Shown: positions 43,648 through 52,614, counted from the stretch's first letter. The stretch: 64,000 bases of DNA from Streptomyces sp. DT2A-34 (GCF_030499515.1 NZ_JASTWJ010000001.1:7482001-7546000); one strand, 5' to 3'. Notes: a model not told the origin generated them from the letters alone. Numbers and translations are program-made.

Positions 43648-44049
43648 TCAGGCGCTCTGAAGGTTCTTCGTCCGCAACAGCGAAGCCAACGCCGCCGCGA
43701 ACTCCACCGGCTCCACAGGCAACGTCACCGCCGCCTCGGCCCGACTCCACGTGGCCAGCCACGCATCCTGCGGCCGCCCGATCAGCAGCAGCACAGGCGG
43801 GCAGTTGAACACCTCGTCCTTGATCTGCCGGCAGACCCCCATGCCTCCCATGGGCACGGCCTCCCCGTCCAGCACACAGACGTCGATGCCCCCCTTGTCC
43901 AGCTCGCGCACCACCGCGGCAGGCGTCGCACACTCCACGAACTGCACGACAGGCACGTCCGGAGCGGGACGGCGCCCCGTAGCCAACCTCACCTGCTCGC
44001 GGGTGTTGGAGTCGTCGCTGTAGACCAGCACTGTGGCGGTCGGCTGCAT
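43648..44049 (-). CDS. Orphan receiver-like protein
   Basis: 133 residues with a single CheY-like fold: acid pocket VLVYSDDSNTREQV, candidate phospho-Asp61 in VCVLDGEAVPMGG, and a C-terminal LPVEPVEFAAAL where the usual conserved Lys is replaced by Leu. There is no output domain. Phosphorylation may thus be weak or absent (a pseudo-receiver). GGAGGA sits 3 nt before the ATG. It is on the minus strand between the L,D-transpeptidase and ctaE, inside the respiratory gene group. Partner kinase unknown. Confidence 0.82.
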   Translation of the reverse strand: MQPTATVLVYSDDSNTREQVRLATGRRPAPDVPVVQFVECATPAAVVRELDKGGIDVCVLDGEAVPMGGMGVCRQIKDEVFNCPPVLLLIGRPQDAWLATWSRAEAAVTLPVEPVEFAAALASLLRTKNLQSA

Positions 44050-44183
44050 TGTTCCTCCGTGACGTCAGCGTCGTAAGGACAGGCCCGTTGGGCCGGATGC
44101 TACTCCCTTGAACACCACGTCAACACCGGTATGAACGGGGAAGACACTCCGAACGGCACCCCCCGGAGTGAGGGCGGGATAAG

Positions 44184-44204
44184 CGACCGACATAATGTCG
44201 GTCG
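44184..44204 (+). promoter_or_regulatory. Perfect 21-nt palindrome over the ctaE start codon
   Basis: CGACCGACAT, A, ATGTCGGTCG: 10-nt arms around one base. The annotated ATG of ctaE is inside the right arm. CATAAT within it also resembles a -10 box placed for a leaderless GTG at 44204. Either a repressor site or a structure masking the start. Confidence 0.55.
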
Positions 44205-44815
44205 TGGCGACAGCAACGACAGTAGACAAGGGTCACGCGCACCCGTCGGTCAATCGACCGAACCTCACCAGCGTCGGAACCATCATCTGGTTGAGTTCCG
44301 AGCTGATGTTCTTCGCGGCCCTCTTCGCGATGTACTTCACCCTGCGATCGGTGACCGGTCCGGACTTCTGGCACGAGAAGGCGGAGGCCCTGAACTTCCC
44401 GTTCTCGGCGACGAACACCACGATCCTGGTGCTCTCCTCCCTCACCTGCCAGCTCGGCGTCTTCGCCGCCGAGCGCGGTGACGTCAAGAAGCTCCGGGGC
44501 TGGTTCATCGTCACCTTCGTCATGGGTGCGATCTTCATCGGCGGTCAGGTGTACGAGTACACCGAGCTGGTCAAGCACGAGGGCCTCTCGCTCTCGTCCG
44601 ACCCGTACGGCTCGGTCTTCTACCTGACCACCGGCTTCCACGGCCTGCACGTGACGGGCGGTCTCATCGCCTTCCTGCTGGTCCTCGGCCGCACCTACGC
44701 GGCGAAGAGGTTCACGCACGAGCAGGCGACCGCCGCGATCGTCGTGTCCTACTACTGGCACTTCGTCGATGTCGTCTGGATCGGCCTCTTCGCCACGATC
44801 TACATGATCAAGTAG
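44195..44815 (+). CDS. ctaE: Cytochrome c oxidase subunit III
   Basis: 206 residues, five membrane helices. Conserved segments: [36 protein letters not shown] and [14 protein letters not shown]. Subunit III stabilises subunit I of the aa3 oxidase. The start is ATG 44195 in the existing reading, but no ribosome site is present and a GTG at 44204 is possible (see palindrome). It is 80 nt from qcrC on the same strand, the usual ctaE-qcrCAB operon of actinobacteria. Confidence 0.95.
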   Translation: MSVVATATTVDKGHAHPSVNRPNLTSVGTIIWLSSELMFFAALFAMYFTLRSVTGPDFWHEKAEALNFPFSATNTTILVLSSLTCQLGVFAAERGDVKKLRGWFIVTFVMGAIFIGGQVYEYTELVKHEGLSLSSDPYGSVFYLTTGFHGLHVTGGLIAFLLVLGRTYAAKRFTHEQATAAIVVSYYWHFVDVVWIGLFATIYMIK

Positions 44816-44895
44816 CCGGGCCCGATCCCGCGCGCGTTCCACAAACGCACATACCGCAAGCATCGACGCAGAAGATCCTGACACCGGGGTAATCC

Positions 44896-45708
44896 GTGAA
44901 AAAGCTCTCCGCACGACGACGCCATCCGCTGGCGGCGGTCGTCGTCCTACTCCTCGCGCTGGCGTGCACGGGCACGGTGTACGACTTGTTCGCGCCCACG
45001 AGCAAGGCGCAGGCCGAGGAATCCGCCCAGTCCCTCACCATCGAGGAGGGCAAAAAGCTCTACACCGTCGGCTGCGCCAGCTGCCACGGAACCGGCGGTC
45101 AGGGCACCTCGGACGGTCCGAGCCTGGTGGGCGTCGGCGCCGCAGCCGTCGACTTCCAGGTCGCGACGGGGCGTATGCCGGCCGCCACCTCCCAGGGCGC
45201 CCAGGTCCCGAAGAAGAAGAACATCTACTCGCAGGCTGAGATCGACCAGCTCGCGGCGTTCATCGCCTCGCTGGGCGCCGGCCCCTCCGTCCCGACCGAG
45301 GAGCAGTACGGCTCCGAGGGTGCGGACATCGCCAAGGGCGGCGAGCTCTTCCGCAACAACTGCGCCCAGTGCCACAACTTCACGGGCAAGGGCGGCGCGC
45401 TGACGAAGGGCAAGTTCGCCCCGACGCTCGAGGATGTCGACCCGAAGCACATCTACGAGGCCATGCAGACCGGCCCGCAGAACATGCCGTCGTTCCCCGA
45501 CACCACGCTGTCGGAGCAGAACAAGAAGGACATCATCGCGTACCTGCACGCGGTCAACAGCGACGAGACGGTCAACCCGGGTGGTCTGGAGCTGGGCGGC
45601 CTCGGCCCGGTCAGTGAGGGCCTCTTCGCCTGGATCTTCGGTCTCGGTGGGTTGATCGCGGTCGCCGTCTGGGTCGCCGCTCGGACCGCAAAGGCCAAGA
45701 AGTCATGA
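44896..45708 (+). CDS. qcrC: Di-haem cytochrome c subunit of bc1 complex
   Basis: 270 residues. An N-terminal signal-anchor (AVVVLLLALACTGTVYDLF), two CXXCH haem sites (C60-C63-H64 in GCASCHGTG; C156-C159-H160 in NCAQCHNFTG), and a C-terminal membrane helix. It carries electrons from the Rieske protein straight to the aa3 oxidase CuA site, replacing soluble cytochrome c. GTG start. Stop overlaps qcrA's ATG (ATGA). Confidence 0.96.
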   Translation: MKKLSARRRHPLAAVVVLLLALACTGTVYDLFAPTSKAQAEESAQSLTIEEGKKLYTVGCASCHGTGGQGTSDGPSLVGVGAAAVDFQVATGRMPAATSQGAQVPKKKNIYSQAEIDQLAAFIASLGAGPSVPTEEQYGSEGADIAKGGELFRNNCAQCHNFTGKGGALTKGKFAPTLEDVDPKHIYEAMQTGPQNMPSFPDTTLSEQNKKDIIAYLHAVNSDETVNPGGLELGGLGPVSEGLFAWIFGLGGLIAVAVWVAARTAKAKKS

Positions 45709-46754
45709 GTAGCCAAGAGATTCCAGAAGAGAACCTGCCCGCTGAGCAGGACGCCCGTGTCGCGGTAGCGGACGAGAAGCACCCGTTCGCCGACCCCGGC
45801 CTGCCGCCCCACGAGCACCGGATCCAGGACATCGACGAGCGGGCCGCCAAGCGGTCCGAGCGCGCGGTCGCCCTGATGTTCACGGTGTCGATGCTGGCCA
45901 CCGTCGGCTTCATCGCCTCGTTCGTCACGATCCCGCACGACAAGTCGGTCTTCGTCTTCCCGATCGGGCACCTCAACGCGCTGAACTTCGCGCTGGGTCT
46001 GACCCTCGGTACGGCGCTGTTCTGCATCGGCGCGGGCGCGGTCCACTGGGCCCGCACCCTGATGTCCGACGTGGAGGTCGCCGACGACCGGCACGCGATC
46101 GCGGCGGAGCCCGAGGTCAAGGCCAAGGTCATGGCCGACTTCCGGCAGGGTGCCAAGGAGTCCGCGCTCGGCCGCCGCAAGCTGATCCGCAACACGATGC
46201 TCGGCGCGCTCACCCTGGTGCCGCTCTCCGGTGTCGTCCTGCTGCGTGACCTCGGCCCGCTGCCCGGCACCAAGCTGCGCCACACCATGTGGTCCAAGGG
46301 CAAGCTGCTCGTCAACATGAACACCGACGAGCCGCTGCGTCCCTCGGACGTCGCGGTCGGCTCCCTCACCTTCGCCAAGCCGGAGGGCCTGGAGGAGCAC
46401 GACCACGACTTCCAGAACGAGATCGCCAAGGCCGCCCTGATGATCGTCCGGCTCCAGCCCGACGACATCAAGGACAAGCGCGAGCTCGAGTGGTCGCACG
46501 AGGGCATCGTCGCGTACTCGAAGATCTGCACCCACGTCGGTTGCCCGATCTCCCTGTACGAGCAGCAGACGCACCACGTGCTCTGCCCCTGCCACCAGTC
46601 CACCTTCGACCTCTCCGACGGTGCCCGAGTGATCTTCGGCCCGGCCGGCCACGCCCTGCCGCAGCTGCGCATCGGCGTGAACGACGAGGGCTACCTCGAG
46701 GCGCTCGGCGACTTCGATGAGCCCGTCGGTCCTGCATTCTGGGAGCGCGGATGA
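45705..46754 (+). CDS. qcrA: Rieske iron-sulfur subunit of bc1 complex
   Basis: 349 residues with three N-terminal helices (about 50-70, 85-105, 165-190), the actinobacterial pattern. The Rieske [2Fe-2S] ligands are CTHVGC (C275, H277, C280) and CPCHQST (C294, H297). It receives electrons from menaquinol and passes them to QcrC. The 4-nt overlaps with qcrC and qcrB imply coupled translation. No anomalies. Confidence 0.96.
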   Translation: MSSQEIPEENLPAEQDARVAVADEKHPFADPGLPPHEHRIQDIDERAAKRSERAVALMFTVSMLATVGFIASFVTIPHDKSVFVFPIGHLNALNFALGLTLGTALFCIGAGAVHWARTLMSDVEVADDRHAIAAEPEVKAKVMADFRQGAKESALGRRKLIRNTMLGALTLVPLSGVVLLRDLGPLPGTKLRHTMWSKGKLLVNMNTDEPLRPSDVAVGSLTFAKPEGLEEHDHDFQNEIAKAALMIVRLQPDDIKDKRELEWSHEGIVAYSKICTHVGCPISLYEQQTHHVLCPCHQSTFDLSDGARVIFGPAGHALPQLRIGVNDEGYLEALGDFDEPVGPAFWERG

Positions 46755-48385
46755 GCACTACAGAGACCACCGACCGCTCTCGCGAGAAGGCTCCGGCCGG
46801 CGAGCGCGTCGCCGACTGGGCCGACGGCCGGCTGGGGATCTACTCCCTGGCCAAGGCCAACATGCGCAAGATCTTCCCCGACCACTGGTCGTTCATGTTG
46901 GGCGAGGTCTGCCTCTACAGCTTCATCATCATCATCCTCACGGGTGTGTACCTGACGCTGTTCTTCCACCCGTCGATGAACGAGGTGGAGTACCACGGCA
47001 GTTACGTCCCGCTGCAGGGACAGCTCATGTCGGAGGCGTTCAGCTCGACGCTGCACATCTCCTTCGACGTGCGCGGTGGTCTGCTCATCCGGCAGATCCA
47101 CCACTGGGCGGCGCTGATCTTCCTCGCGGGCATGTTCGTGCACATGATGCGCGTGTTCTTCACGGGCGCGTTCCGCAAGCCGCGTGAGATCAACTGGCTG
47201 TTCGGCTTCCTGCTGTTCGTCCTGGGCATGTTCACCGGTTTCACCGGCTACTCGCTCCCGGACGACCTGCTCTCCGGCACCGGTGTCCGCTTCACCCAGG
47301 GCGCGATCCTGTCCATGCCGATCGTCGGCACGTACATCTCGTTCTTCCTCTTCGGCGGCGAGTTCCCGGGCGTCGACTTCGTGGCCCGTTTCTACTCGGT
47401 CCACATCCTGCTGCTGCCGGGCATCATGCTCGGCCTGGTGGTCGGCCACCTGATCCTGGTCTTCTACCACAAGCACACGCAGTTCGCGGGCCCCGGAAAG
47501 ACCAACAAGAACGTCGTCGGCATGCCGCTGCTGCCGGTCTACATGGCCAAGGCCGGAGGCTTCTTCTTCCTGGTCTTCGGTGTCATCGCGGCCATCGCGG
47601 CGATCGCGCAGATCAACCCGATCTGGGCGATGGGCCCCTACCGTCCGGACCAGGTGTCCACGGGCGCCCAGCCCGACTGGTACATGGGCTTCGCCGAGGG
47701 GCTGGTCCGCTACATGCCGGGCTGGGAGATCAACCTCTGGGGTCACACGCTGGTGCTCGGCGTGTTCATCCCGCTGGTGCTCTTCGGTGTGGTCCTGATG
47801 GCGATCGCGGTCTACCCGTTCATCGAGTCCTGGGTCACCGGCGACAAGCGCGAGCACCACATCCTGGACCGTCCGCGCAACGCCCCGACGCGTACCGCGT
47901 TCGGCGTCGCCTGGATCACCGTGTACATGATCGGCCTGGTCGGTGGTGGCAACGACCTGTGGGCCACCCACTTCCACCTGTCGATCAACGCGGTCACCTG
48001 GTTCGTCCGGATCGGCTTCTTCGCCGGACCGGTGCTCGCCTTCATCATCACCAAGCGGATCTGCCTCGGCCTGCAGCGCCGGGACAAGGACAAGGTGCTG
48101 CACGGCCGCGAGTCGGGCATCATCAAGCGCCTGCCGCACGGTGAGTTCATCGAGGTGCACGAGCCGCTCAGCCAGGACGCGCTGTACACCCTCACCGCGC
48201 ACGAGCAGTACAAGCCGCTCGAGATCGGCCCGACGGTCGACGAGAACGGCGTCGAGCGCAAGGTGAAGGGCTCCGAGAAGCTGCGCGCCAAGCTCAGCAA
48301 GTCGTACTTCGACGAGGACGGCCAGATCCCGAAGCCGACCGTCGAGGAGTACAAGGAGATCACGAGCGGCCACGGCCACCACTGA
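46751..48385 (+). CDS. qcrB: Cytochrome b subunit of bc1 complex
   Basis: 544 residues, overlapping qcrA by 4 nt. Eight or more helices with haem-b His residues in IRQIHHWAALIFLAGMFVH and HILLLPGIMLGLVVGHLI, and the quinol-site segment PDQVSTGAQPDW. The C-terminal 130 residues are a cytosolic extension (KRLPHGEFIEVHEPL onward) typical of actinobacterial QcrB. It is the target site of inhibitors such as Q203 in mycobacteria, known from the family. Last gene of the operon. Confidence 0.96.
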   Translation: MSTTETTDRSREKAPAGERVADWADGRLGIYSLAKANMRKIFPDHWSFMLGEVCLYSFIIIILTGVYLTLFFHPSMNEVEYHGSYVPLQGQLMSEAFSSTLHISFDVRGGLLIRQIHHWAALIFLAGMFVHMMRVFFTGAFRKPREINWLFGFLLFVLGMFTGFTGYSLPDDLLSGTGVRFTQGAILSMPIVGTYISFFLFGGEFPGVDFVARFYSVHILLLPGIMLGLVVGHLILVFYHKHTQFAGPGKTNKNVVGMPLLPVYMAKAGGFFFLVFGVIAAIAAIAQINPIWAMGPYRPDQVSTGAQPDWYMGFAEGLVRYMPGWEINLWGHTLVLGVFIPLVLFGVVLMAIAVYPFIESWVTGDKREHHILDRPRNAPTRTAFGVAWITVYMIGLVGGGNDLWATHFHLSINAVTWFVRIGFFAGPVLAFIITKRICLGLQRRDKDKVLHGRESGIIKRLPHGEFIEVHEPLSQDALYTLTAHEQYKPLEIGPTVDENGVERKVKGSEKLRAKLSKSYFDEDGQIPKPTVEEYKEITSGHGHH

Positions 48386-48420
48386 CGCTCCGCTTGTGGT
48401 GCCGCGTTGTGTGGGCTGTC

Positions 48421-48476
48421 GTCTGCGGCGCCGTCGTGGCTGGTCGCGCAGTTCCCCGCGCCCCTTCAGGGGCGCG
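48421..48476 (-). repeat. Dispersed Streptomyces repeat, short form (copy 8)
   Basis: Reverse complement of the common short form: GTCGTGGCTGGTCGCGCAGTTCCCCGCGCCCC. It lies 35 nt past the qcrB stop. Confidence 0.8.
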
Positions 48477-48521
48477 GTCGAACCGCCGCCCCGCCGGACC
48501 TGCCTAGCCATGCCACGGTTG

Positions 48522-48554
48522 AAGGGCCCCGTCCGTACAACGGACGGGGCCCTT
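48522..48554 (+). terminator. Terminator between qcrB and trpD
   Basis: AAGGGCCCCGTCCG pairs with CGGACGGGGCCCTT around 5 nt, a perfect 14-bp stem. Confidence 0.9.
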
Positions 48555-48641
48555 CGCCGTGCCCTGCGGCTGGATAGGGTGGACCCCGTTGAGACTCGCG
48601 TCCCGTAGTGCGGGACATCACAACTGACCCAGGAGCGGCTT

Positions 48642-49706
48642 ATGAGCGCTGTGACCCCCGCTGGAGGCGACATCGCGGCGGGCCGTTCCTGGCCCGAGGT
48701 GCTGAGCGCGCTGCTCGGCGGACAGGACCTGAGCGCCGGCGACACGGCATGGGCGATGGACCGCTTCATGAGCGGTGAGGCCTCGGACGCCCAGATCGCG
48801 GGCTTCATGGTGGCCCTGCGGGCCAAGGGCGAGACGGTCGAGGAGATCAACGGTCTCGTCGAGGCGATGTACACCCACGCCCAGCCGCTGGACATTCCCG
48901 GCCCGGCCGTCGACATCGTCGGCACGGGTGGCGACCGCGCCAAGACGGTCAACATCTCGACGATGTCCGCCATCGTGATCGCGGGCGCCGGCGCGAAGGT
49001 CGTCAAGCACGGCAACCGGGCGTCGTCCTCGGCGAGCGGCTCCTCCGACGTGCTGGAGAAGCTCGGCATCAACCTGGACCTGTCGCCGCAGGGCGTGGCG
49101 CGGGTGGTGGACGAGGCCGGGATCACCTTCTGCTTCGCGGCCAAGTTCCACCCCTCGATGCGGTTCGTCGGTGGCGTACGGCGGGACCTGGGCATCCCGA
49201 CCTCGTTCAACCTCCTCGGCCCGCTGACCAACCCCGCCCGCGTCACCGCCTCGGCCGTCGGCTGCTTCGACACCCGGATGGCGGGGCTCATCGCCGGCGT
49301 ACTGGCCGAGCGCGGCTCGTCGGCGCTGGTGTTCCGCGGCGACGACGGCCTCGACGAGCTGACGACGACGGCCACCTCGCGGGTGTGGGTGGTCCGCGAC
49401 GGCAAGGTGACCGAGGAGGCCTTCGACCCGCGCGACGTCGGCCTCGACCTGGTGCCCGTGGAGGCGCTGCGCGGCGCGGACGCGTCGTACAACGCGGAGG
49501 TCGCCCGGCGCCTGCTGGACGGCGAGACGGGGCCGGTGCGGGAGGCCGTACTGCTCAACTCGGCGGCGGCGCTGGTGGCGTTCGAGCAGACGGACGCTCC
49601 GCTCACGGAGCAGATCCGGGTCGGCATGGCGAAGGCGGCGGAGTCGATCGACTCGGGCGCGGCCAAGCGGACGCTGGAGCGGTGGGTGGCTGCCAGCAAC
49701 GCCTGA
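48642..49706 (+). CDS. trpD: Anthranilate phosphoribosyltransferase
   Basis: 354 residues. Family motifs: [47 protein letters not shown] and [11 protein letters not shown]. It transfers phosphoribose to anthranilate, the second step of tryptophan synthesis. CAGGAG precedes the ATG. It is alone, away from other trp genes, as in S. coelicolor from memory, and a small hairpin GTCCCGTAGTGCGGGAC lies at 48599-48615 in the leader. No Trp-rich leader peptide is seen. Confidence 0.95.
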   Translation: MSAVTPAGGDIAAGRSWPEVLSALLGGQDLSAGDTAWAMDRFMSGEASDAQIAGFMVALRAKGETVEEINGLVEAMYTHAQPLDIPGPAVDIVGTGGDRAKTVNISTMSAIVIAGAGAKVVKHGNRASSSASGSSDVLEKLGINLDLSPQGVARVVDEAGITFCFAAKFHPSMRFVGGVRRDLGIPTSFNLLGPLTNPARVTASAVGCFDTRMAGLIAGVLAERGSSALVFRGDDGLDELTTTATSRVWVVRDGKVTEEAFDPRDVGLDLVPVEALRGADASYNAEVARRLLDGETGPVREAVLLNSAAALVAFEQTDAPLTEQIRVGMAKAAESIDSGAAKRTLERWVAASNA

Positions 49707-49722
49707 CCCGGCACATGTGACG

Positions 49723-49755
49723 CAGGGCGCAGTCCAGGATCCGGACTGCGCCCTT
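49723..49755 (+). terminator. Terminator after trpD
   Basis: AGGGCGCAGTCC pairs with GGACTGCGCCCT over a 7-nt loop, 17 nt past trpD. Confidence 0.85.
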
Positions 49756-49790
49756 GCGCATCGAAGATCGTATGGCAGGATGTTGGACCA

Positions 49791-49909
49791 GGTCATGAGT
49801 GACAGTCATGAGGCCCCGGCCGACTGTCCGGCAACCCTCCGTCCGTGGCGGGGTGCCCCGGGTGAAGACCAGGCCGTAGGCAGCGAGGTCTACGGCAAGC
49901 GCGGGCCCC
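49791..49909 (+). promoter_or_regulatory. SAM-IV riboswitch
   Basis: The conserved blocks appear in order: GGTCATGAGTGACAGTCATG, GGCCCCGGCC, CCGGCAACCCTCC, GGCGGGGTGCCCCGGG, TGAAGACCAGG and GGCAAGCGCGGGCC. This is the actinobacterial SAM-IV pattern with its P1 (GGTC/GACC) and pseudoknot elements. It should turn off the PLP enzyme gene downstream when S-adenosylmethionine is high. A TTGCGC-16-CAGGAT promoter may start at 49754-49781. Together with the mini-ORF it fills the 345-nt gap 49707-50051. Confidence 0.9.
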
Positions 49910-49949
49910 TCTCGAAACCAGGGGTCCTGGTCGTTCGAGGGAGTCTTCC

Positions 49950-49970
49950 GTGAGCAAGCGAATGCGATAG
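49950..49970 (+). CDS. Possible 6-codon leader ORF after the riboswitch
   Basis: GTG AGC AAG CGA ATG CGA TAG encodes MSKRMR. It has GAGGGAG 6-9 nt upstream, a better ribosome site than expected by chance, and lies between the riboswitch and the start of the PLP gene. It may be a short regulatory uORF. Length alone makes it weak. Confidence 0.25.
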   Translation: MSKRMR

Positions 49971-50051
49971 GGCCGCTGAGCCCCGCTTCCGCACACCCTT
50001 TTCTCTTTCCTGCATGCCTCTCCACTCGCATGCCTCTCACGGGAGTTCGCC

Positions 50052-51443
50052 ATGTCTGTCTCCACCGCTGCCGCCGACCAGTCCGTTTGCACCCCCCTGC
50101 CCGTTCTGGGCCGGGATGTCACCGTCCCGCTCGTGACCGGTGGCGAGGTCACCTACGCCGCGCTCGACTACGCCGCCAGCGCCCCCACCCTTCAGCGCGT
50201 CTGGGACGACGTGGCCGCCTACGCGCCGTACTACGGCAGCGTCCACCGCGGTGCCGGGTACCTCTCCCAGCTGTCCACCGACCTGTTCGAGAACGCCCGC
50301 AGGACGGTCGCCGAGTTCCTGGACTGCCGGGACAGCGACCAGGTCGTGTTCACCCGGTCCACCACCGACTCGCTGAACCTGCTCGCCGCCGCCCTCCCGG
50401 CCGACTGCCAGGTCTTCGTCTTCGAGACCGAGCATCACGCCTCCCTGCTGCCCTGGCGCGACGCCCGCGTCACCTACCTCAACGCGCCCCGCACCCCGCG
50501 CCAGGCCGTCGAGACCCTGGAGCGGGCCCTCGCCGACCGCACTGTGTCGATCGAAGGGGGCTACGGCCCGGCCCTGGTCTGCGTCACCGGCGCCTCGAAC
50601 GTCACCGGTGAGCTGTGGCCGGTCCGCGAACTGGCCGCCGCCGCCCACGCGCACGGCGCCCGCATCGTGCTCGACGCCGCGCAGCTCGCCCCGCACCACC
50701 CGGTGAGCGTCCAGGACCTCGACGTCGACTGGGTCGCCTTCTCCGGGCACAAGCTGTACGCCCCCTTCGGCTCGGGCGTCCTGGCCGGCCGCGCCGACTG
50801 GCTGCGCGAGGCCGAGCCGTACCTCGCGGGCGGCGGCGCCAGCCGTAAGGTCTCCCGGCGCGAGGACGGGGGAGTGGACGTCGAGTGGCACGAGAGCGCC
50901 GCCCGGCACGAGGCCGGCTCCCCGAACGTCATCGGCGCCTACTCCATCGCCTCCGCCTGCAAGGCCCTCACCGAGGCCGGGTTCGACGACCTGGTCGCGC
51001 GGGAGCAGTACCTGATCGAGAAGGTGCGCGCGGGTCTCGCCGAGGTCCCCGAGGTGCGGGTCCTCTCCCTCTTCGGTGACGACGCCCCGCGCGTCGGCGT
51101 GATCTCCTTCGTCGTCGACGGCTGGAACAGCTCCCACTTCGCCGCCGCCCTCTCCGCCGAGTACGGCATCGGGGTGCGGGACGGGCTGTTCTGCGCGCAC
51201 CCGCTGGTCCGGACGCTGCTGGGCAGCGACCCGCAGACGCAGGGCGAGTGCGGCGCCCCGGAGGCGGCACCCGGCGAGAAGTCCCTCAACGCCATCCGGG
51301 TGAGCTTCGGGGCCGGTACGCCGGACGAGCACGTCGAACGGTTCGTGAACGCCGTGAAGGAGCTCGTGACGGACGGTGCCCGGTGGAACTACCGCACGGA
51401 GGACGGCCGTTGCGTGCCCGACACCTCCGCTACCTCCGCATGA
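50052..51443 (+). CDS. Class V aminotransferase (cysteine desulfurase-like)
   Basis: 463 residues. LDYAASAPTLQRVWDDV starts the fold; HHASLLPWRD and VLDAAQLAPHHPV line the PLP site, and SGHKLYAPFGSGVLAGR contains the PLP Lys. It is of the NifS/SufS/Csd superfamily but lacks an obvious SufS Cys loop; the late segment FCAHPLVRTLLGS includes a Cys. SAM-IV control implies a role in methionine, cysteine or SAM-linked sulfur metabolism. CGGGAG precedes the ATG. Its end overlaps the converging glycerate kinase gene by 55 nt. Substrate unknown. Confidence 0.88.
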   Translation: MSVSTAAADQSVCTPLPVLGRDVTVPLVTGGEVTYAALDYAASAPTLQRVWDDVAAYAPYYGSVHRGAGYLSQLSTDLFENARRTVAEFLDCRDSDQVVFTRSTTDSLNLLAAALPADCQVFVFETEHHASLLPWRDARVTYLNAPRTPRQAVETLERALADRTVSIEGGYGPALVCVTGASNVTGELWPVRELAAAAHAHGARIVLDAAQLAPHHPVSVQDLDVDWVAFSGHKLYAPFGSGVLAGRADWLREAEPYLAGGGASRKVSRREDGGVDVEWHESAARHEAGSPNVIGAYSIASACKALTEAGFDDLVAREQYLIEKVRAGLAEVPEVRVLSLFGDDAPRVGVISFVVDGWNSSHFAAALSAEYGIGVRDGLFCAHPLVRTLLGSDPQTQGECGAPEAAPGEKSLNAIRVSFGAGTPDEHVERFVNAVKELVTDGARWNYRTEDGRCVPDTSATSA

Positions 51444-52606
51444 AGCCCCGGCGCCGGTAGCCGGGCGCCCAGCAGAATCATCCGCAGGGCGCGTTCGGTG
51501 GCGTCCGTGAGGAGTTCGGAGGCCCGCACGAGGGCCTCCGCCAGGGCCATCGGCGCCGGCAGGATCCCGCTGAAGGCGTCCACGCCGGGCACGTCGTAGG
51601 CGCCCTCGCCGAGCGTGCCCGCCAGCGCGAGCACCGGGCGACCCGACAGCTTGGCCCGGCGGGCCACCTCGGCCGGGACCTTCCCGCGGGGCGTCTGGTG
51701 GTCCATGGCGCCCTCGGCGGTGACGACCAGGTCGGCGCGGGCCAGGCGGGCGTCCAGGTCGAGGTGGGCCAGCAGCACCTCGAAGCGGGGGAGCAGCCGG
51801 GCGCCCAGCGCGGCGAGGCCGGCGCCCAGGCCGCCGGACGCGCCGGTGCCGGGGCCGCCGTACAGGTCCGTGTCCACGACACCCAGGTCTCGGGTGAGGA
51901 CGCGCGCCCAGTTCTCCAGGCCCGCCGACAACTCCTCCACCTGCGCGGGCGTCGCCCCCTTCTGCGGGCCGAAGACACGGGCCACGCCGCGCTCGCCGCA
52001 CAGCACGTTGTACGGGTTGCAGGCGACGAGCAGCTCGACGTCCCGCAGGCGCGGGTCCAGGCCGGACGGGTCGATCCGGGCGAGCCGCGTCAACTCGCGT
52101 CCCCCGCGAGGGAGTTCGAAGCCGTCGGCGTCCAGGAGGCGGGCCCCGAGCGCCTGGAGCGCGCCGGCGCCCCCGTCGGACGTACCCGAGTCGCCGCAGC
52201 CGATCAGGATGCGCCGTACGCCCGTGTCGAGCGCGGCGCGAAGGAGTTCGCCGACGCCGTACGTCGTCGTGGCGCCCGGGTCGCGCAGGGCGCGCGGGAC
52301 CAGGGAGAGGCCCGCGACCGCGGCCATCTCCACGACCGCCGTGTCACGGTCGCGGGAGCCGAGCAGCGCGAAGTGCGTGCCGATCGGCTCGCCGACCGGA
52401 CCCGTGGCGGGCAGGGCGACGAGCCGTCCGCCGGTCGCGGTGGCCAGCGCGGCGGCCGTGCCCTCGCCGCCGTCCACCAGGGGGATCAGGTCCAGTTCGG
52501 CGTCCGGCAGGACCCGGCGGACACCGTCGGCGATGGCGTCGGCGGCGGCCTGGGCGGACAGGGACTCCTTGAAGCCACTGGGGGCTACGACGACTCGGGT
52601 CAGCAT
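51389..52606 (-). CDS. Glycerate kinase
   Basis: 405 residues from ATG 52606. VVVAPSGFKESLSAQAAADA, PLVDGGEGTAAAL, GCGDSGTSDGGAGALQALG and VTAEGAMDHQTPRGK are the GK1-family motifs. It phosphorylates D-glycerate to 2- or 3-phosphoglycerate, a route from glyoxylate or glycine catabolism to glycolysis. It follows the SLC13 transporter by 8 nt, a likely uptake-and-use pair. The C-terminus runs about 25 residues past the usual family end and overlaps the converging gene by 55 nt, so the last part may be an extension. Confidence 0.92.
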   Translation of the reverse strand: MLTRVVVAPSGFKESLSAQAAADAIADGVRRVLPDAELDLIPLVDGGEGTAAALATATGGRLVALPATGPVGEPIGTHFALLGSRDRDTAVVEMAAVAGLSLVPRALRDPGATTTYGVGELLRAALDTGVRRILIGCGDSGTSDGGAGALQALGARLLDADGFELPRGGRELTRLARIDPSGLDPRLRDVELLVACNPYNVLCGERGVARVFGPQKGATPAQVEELSAGLENWARVLTRDLGVVDTDLYGGPGTGASGGLGAGLAALGARLLPRFEVLLAHLDLDARLARADLVVTAEGAMDHQTPRGKVPAEVARRAKLSGRPVLALAGTLGEGAYDVPGVDAFSGILPAPMALAEALVRASELLTDATERALRMILLGARLPAPGLHAEVAEVSGTQRPSSVR

Positions 52607-52614
52607 CAGATCTC

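Noticed and set aside
48555..48641. Trp attenuator with leader peptide before trpD
   Set aside because: There is a short hairpin but no Trp codon run with a start and ribosome site.
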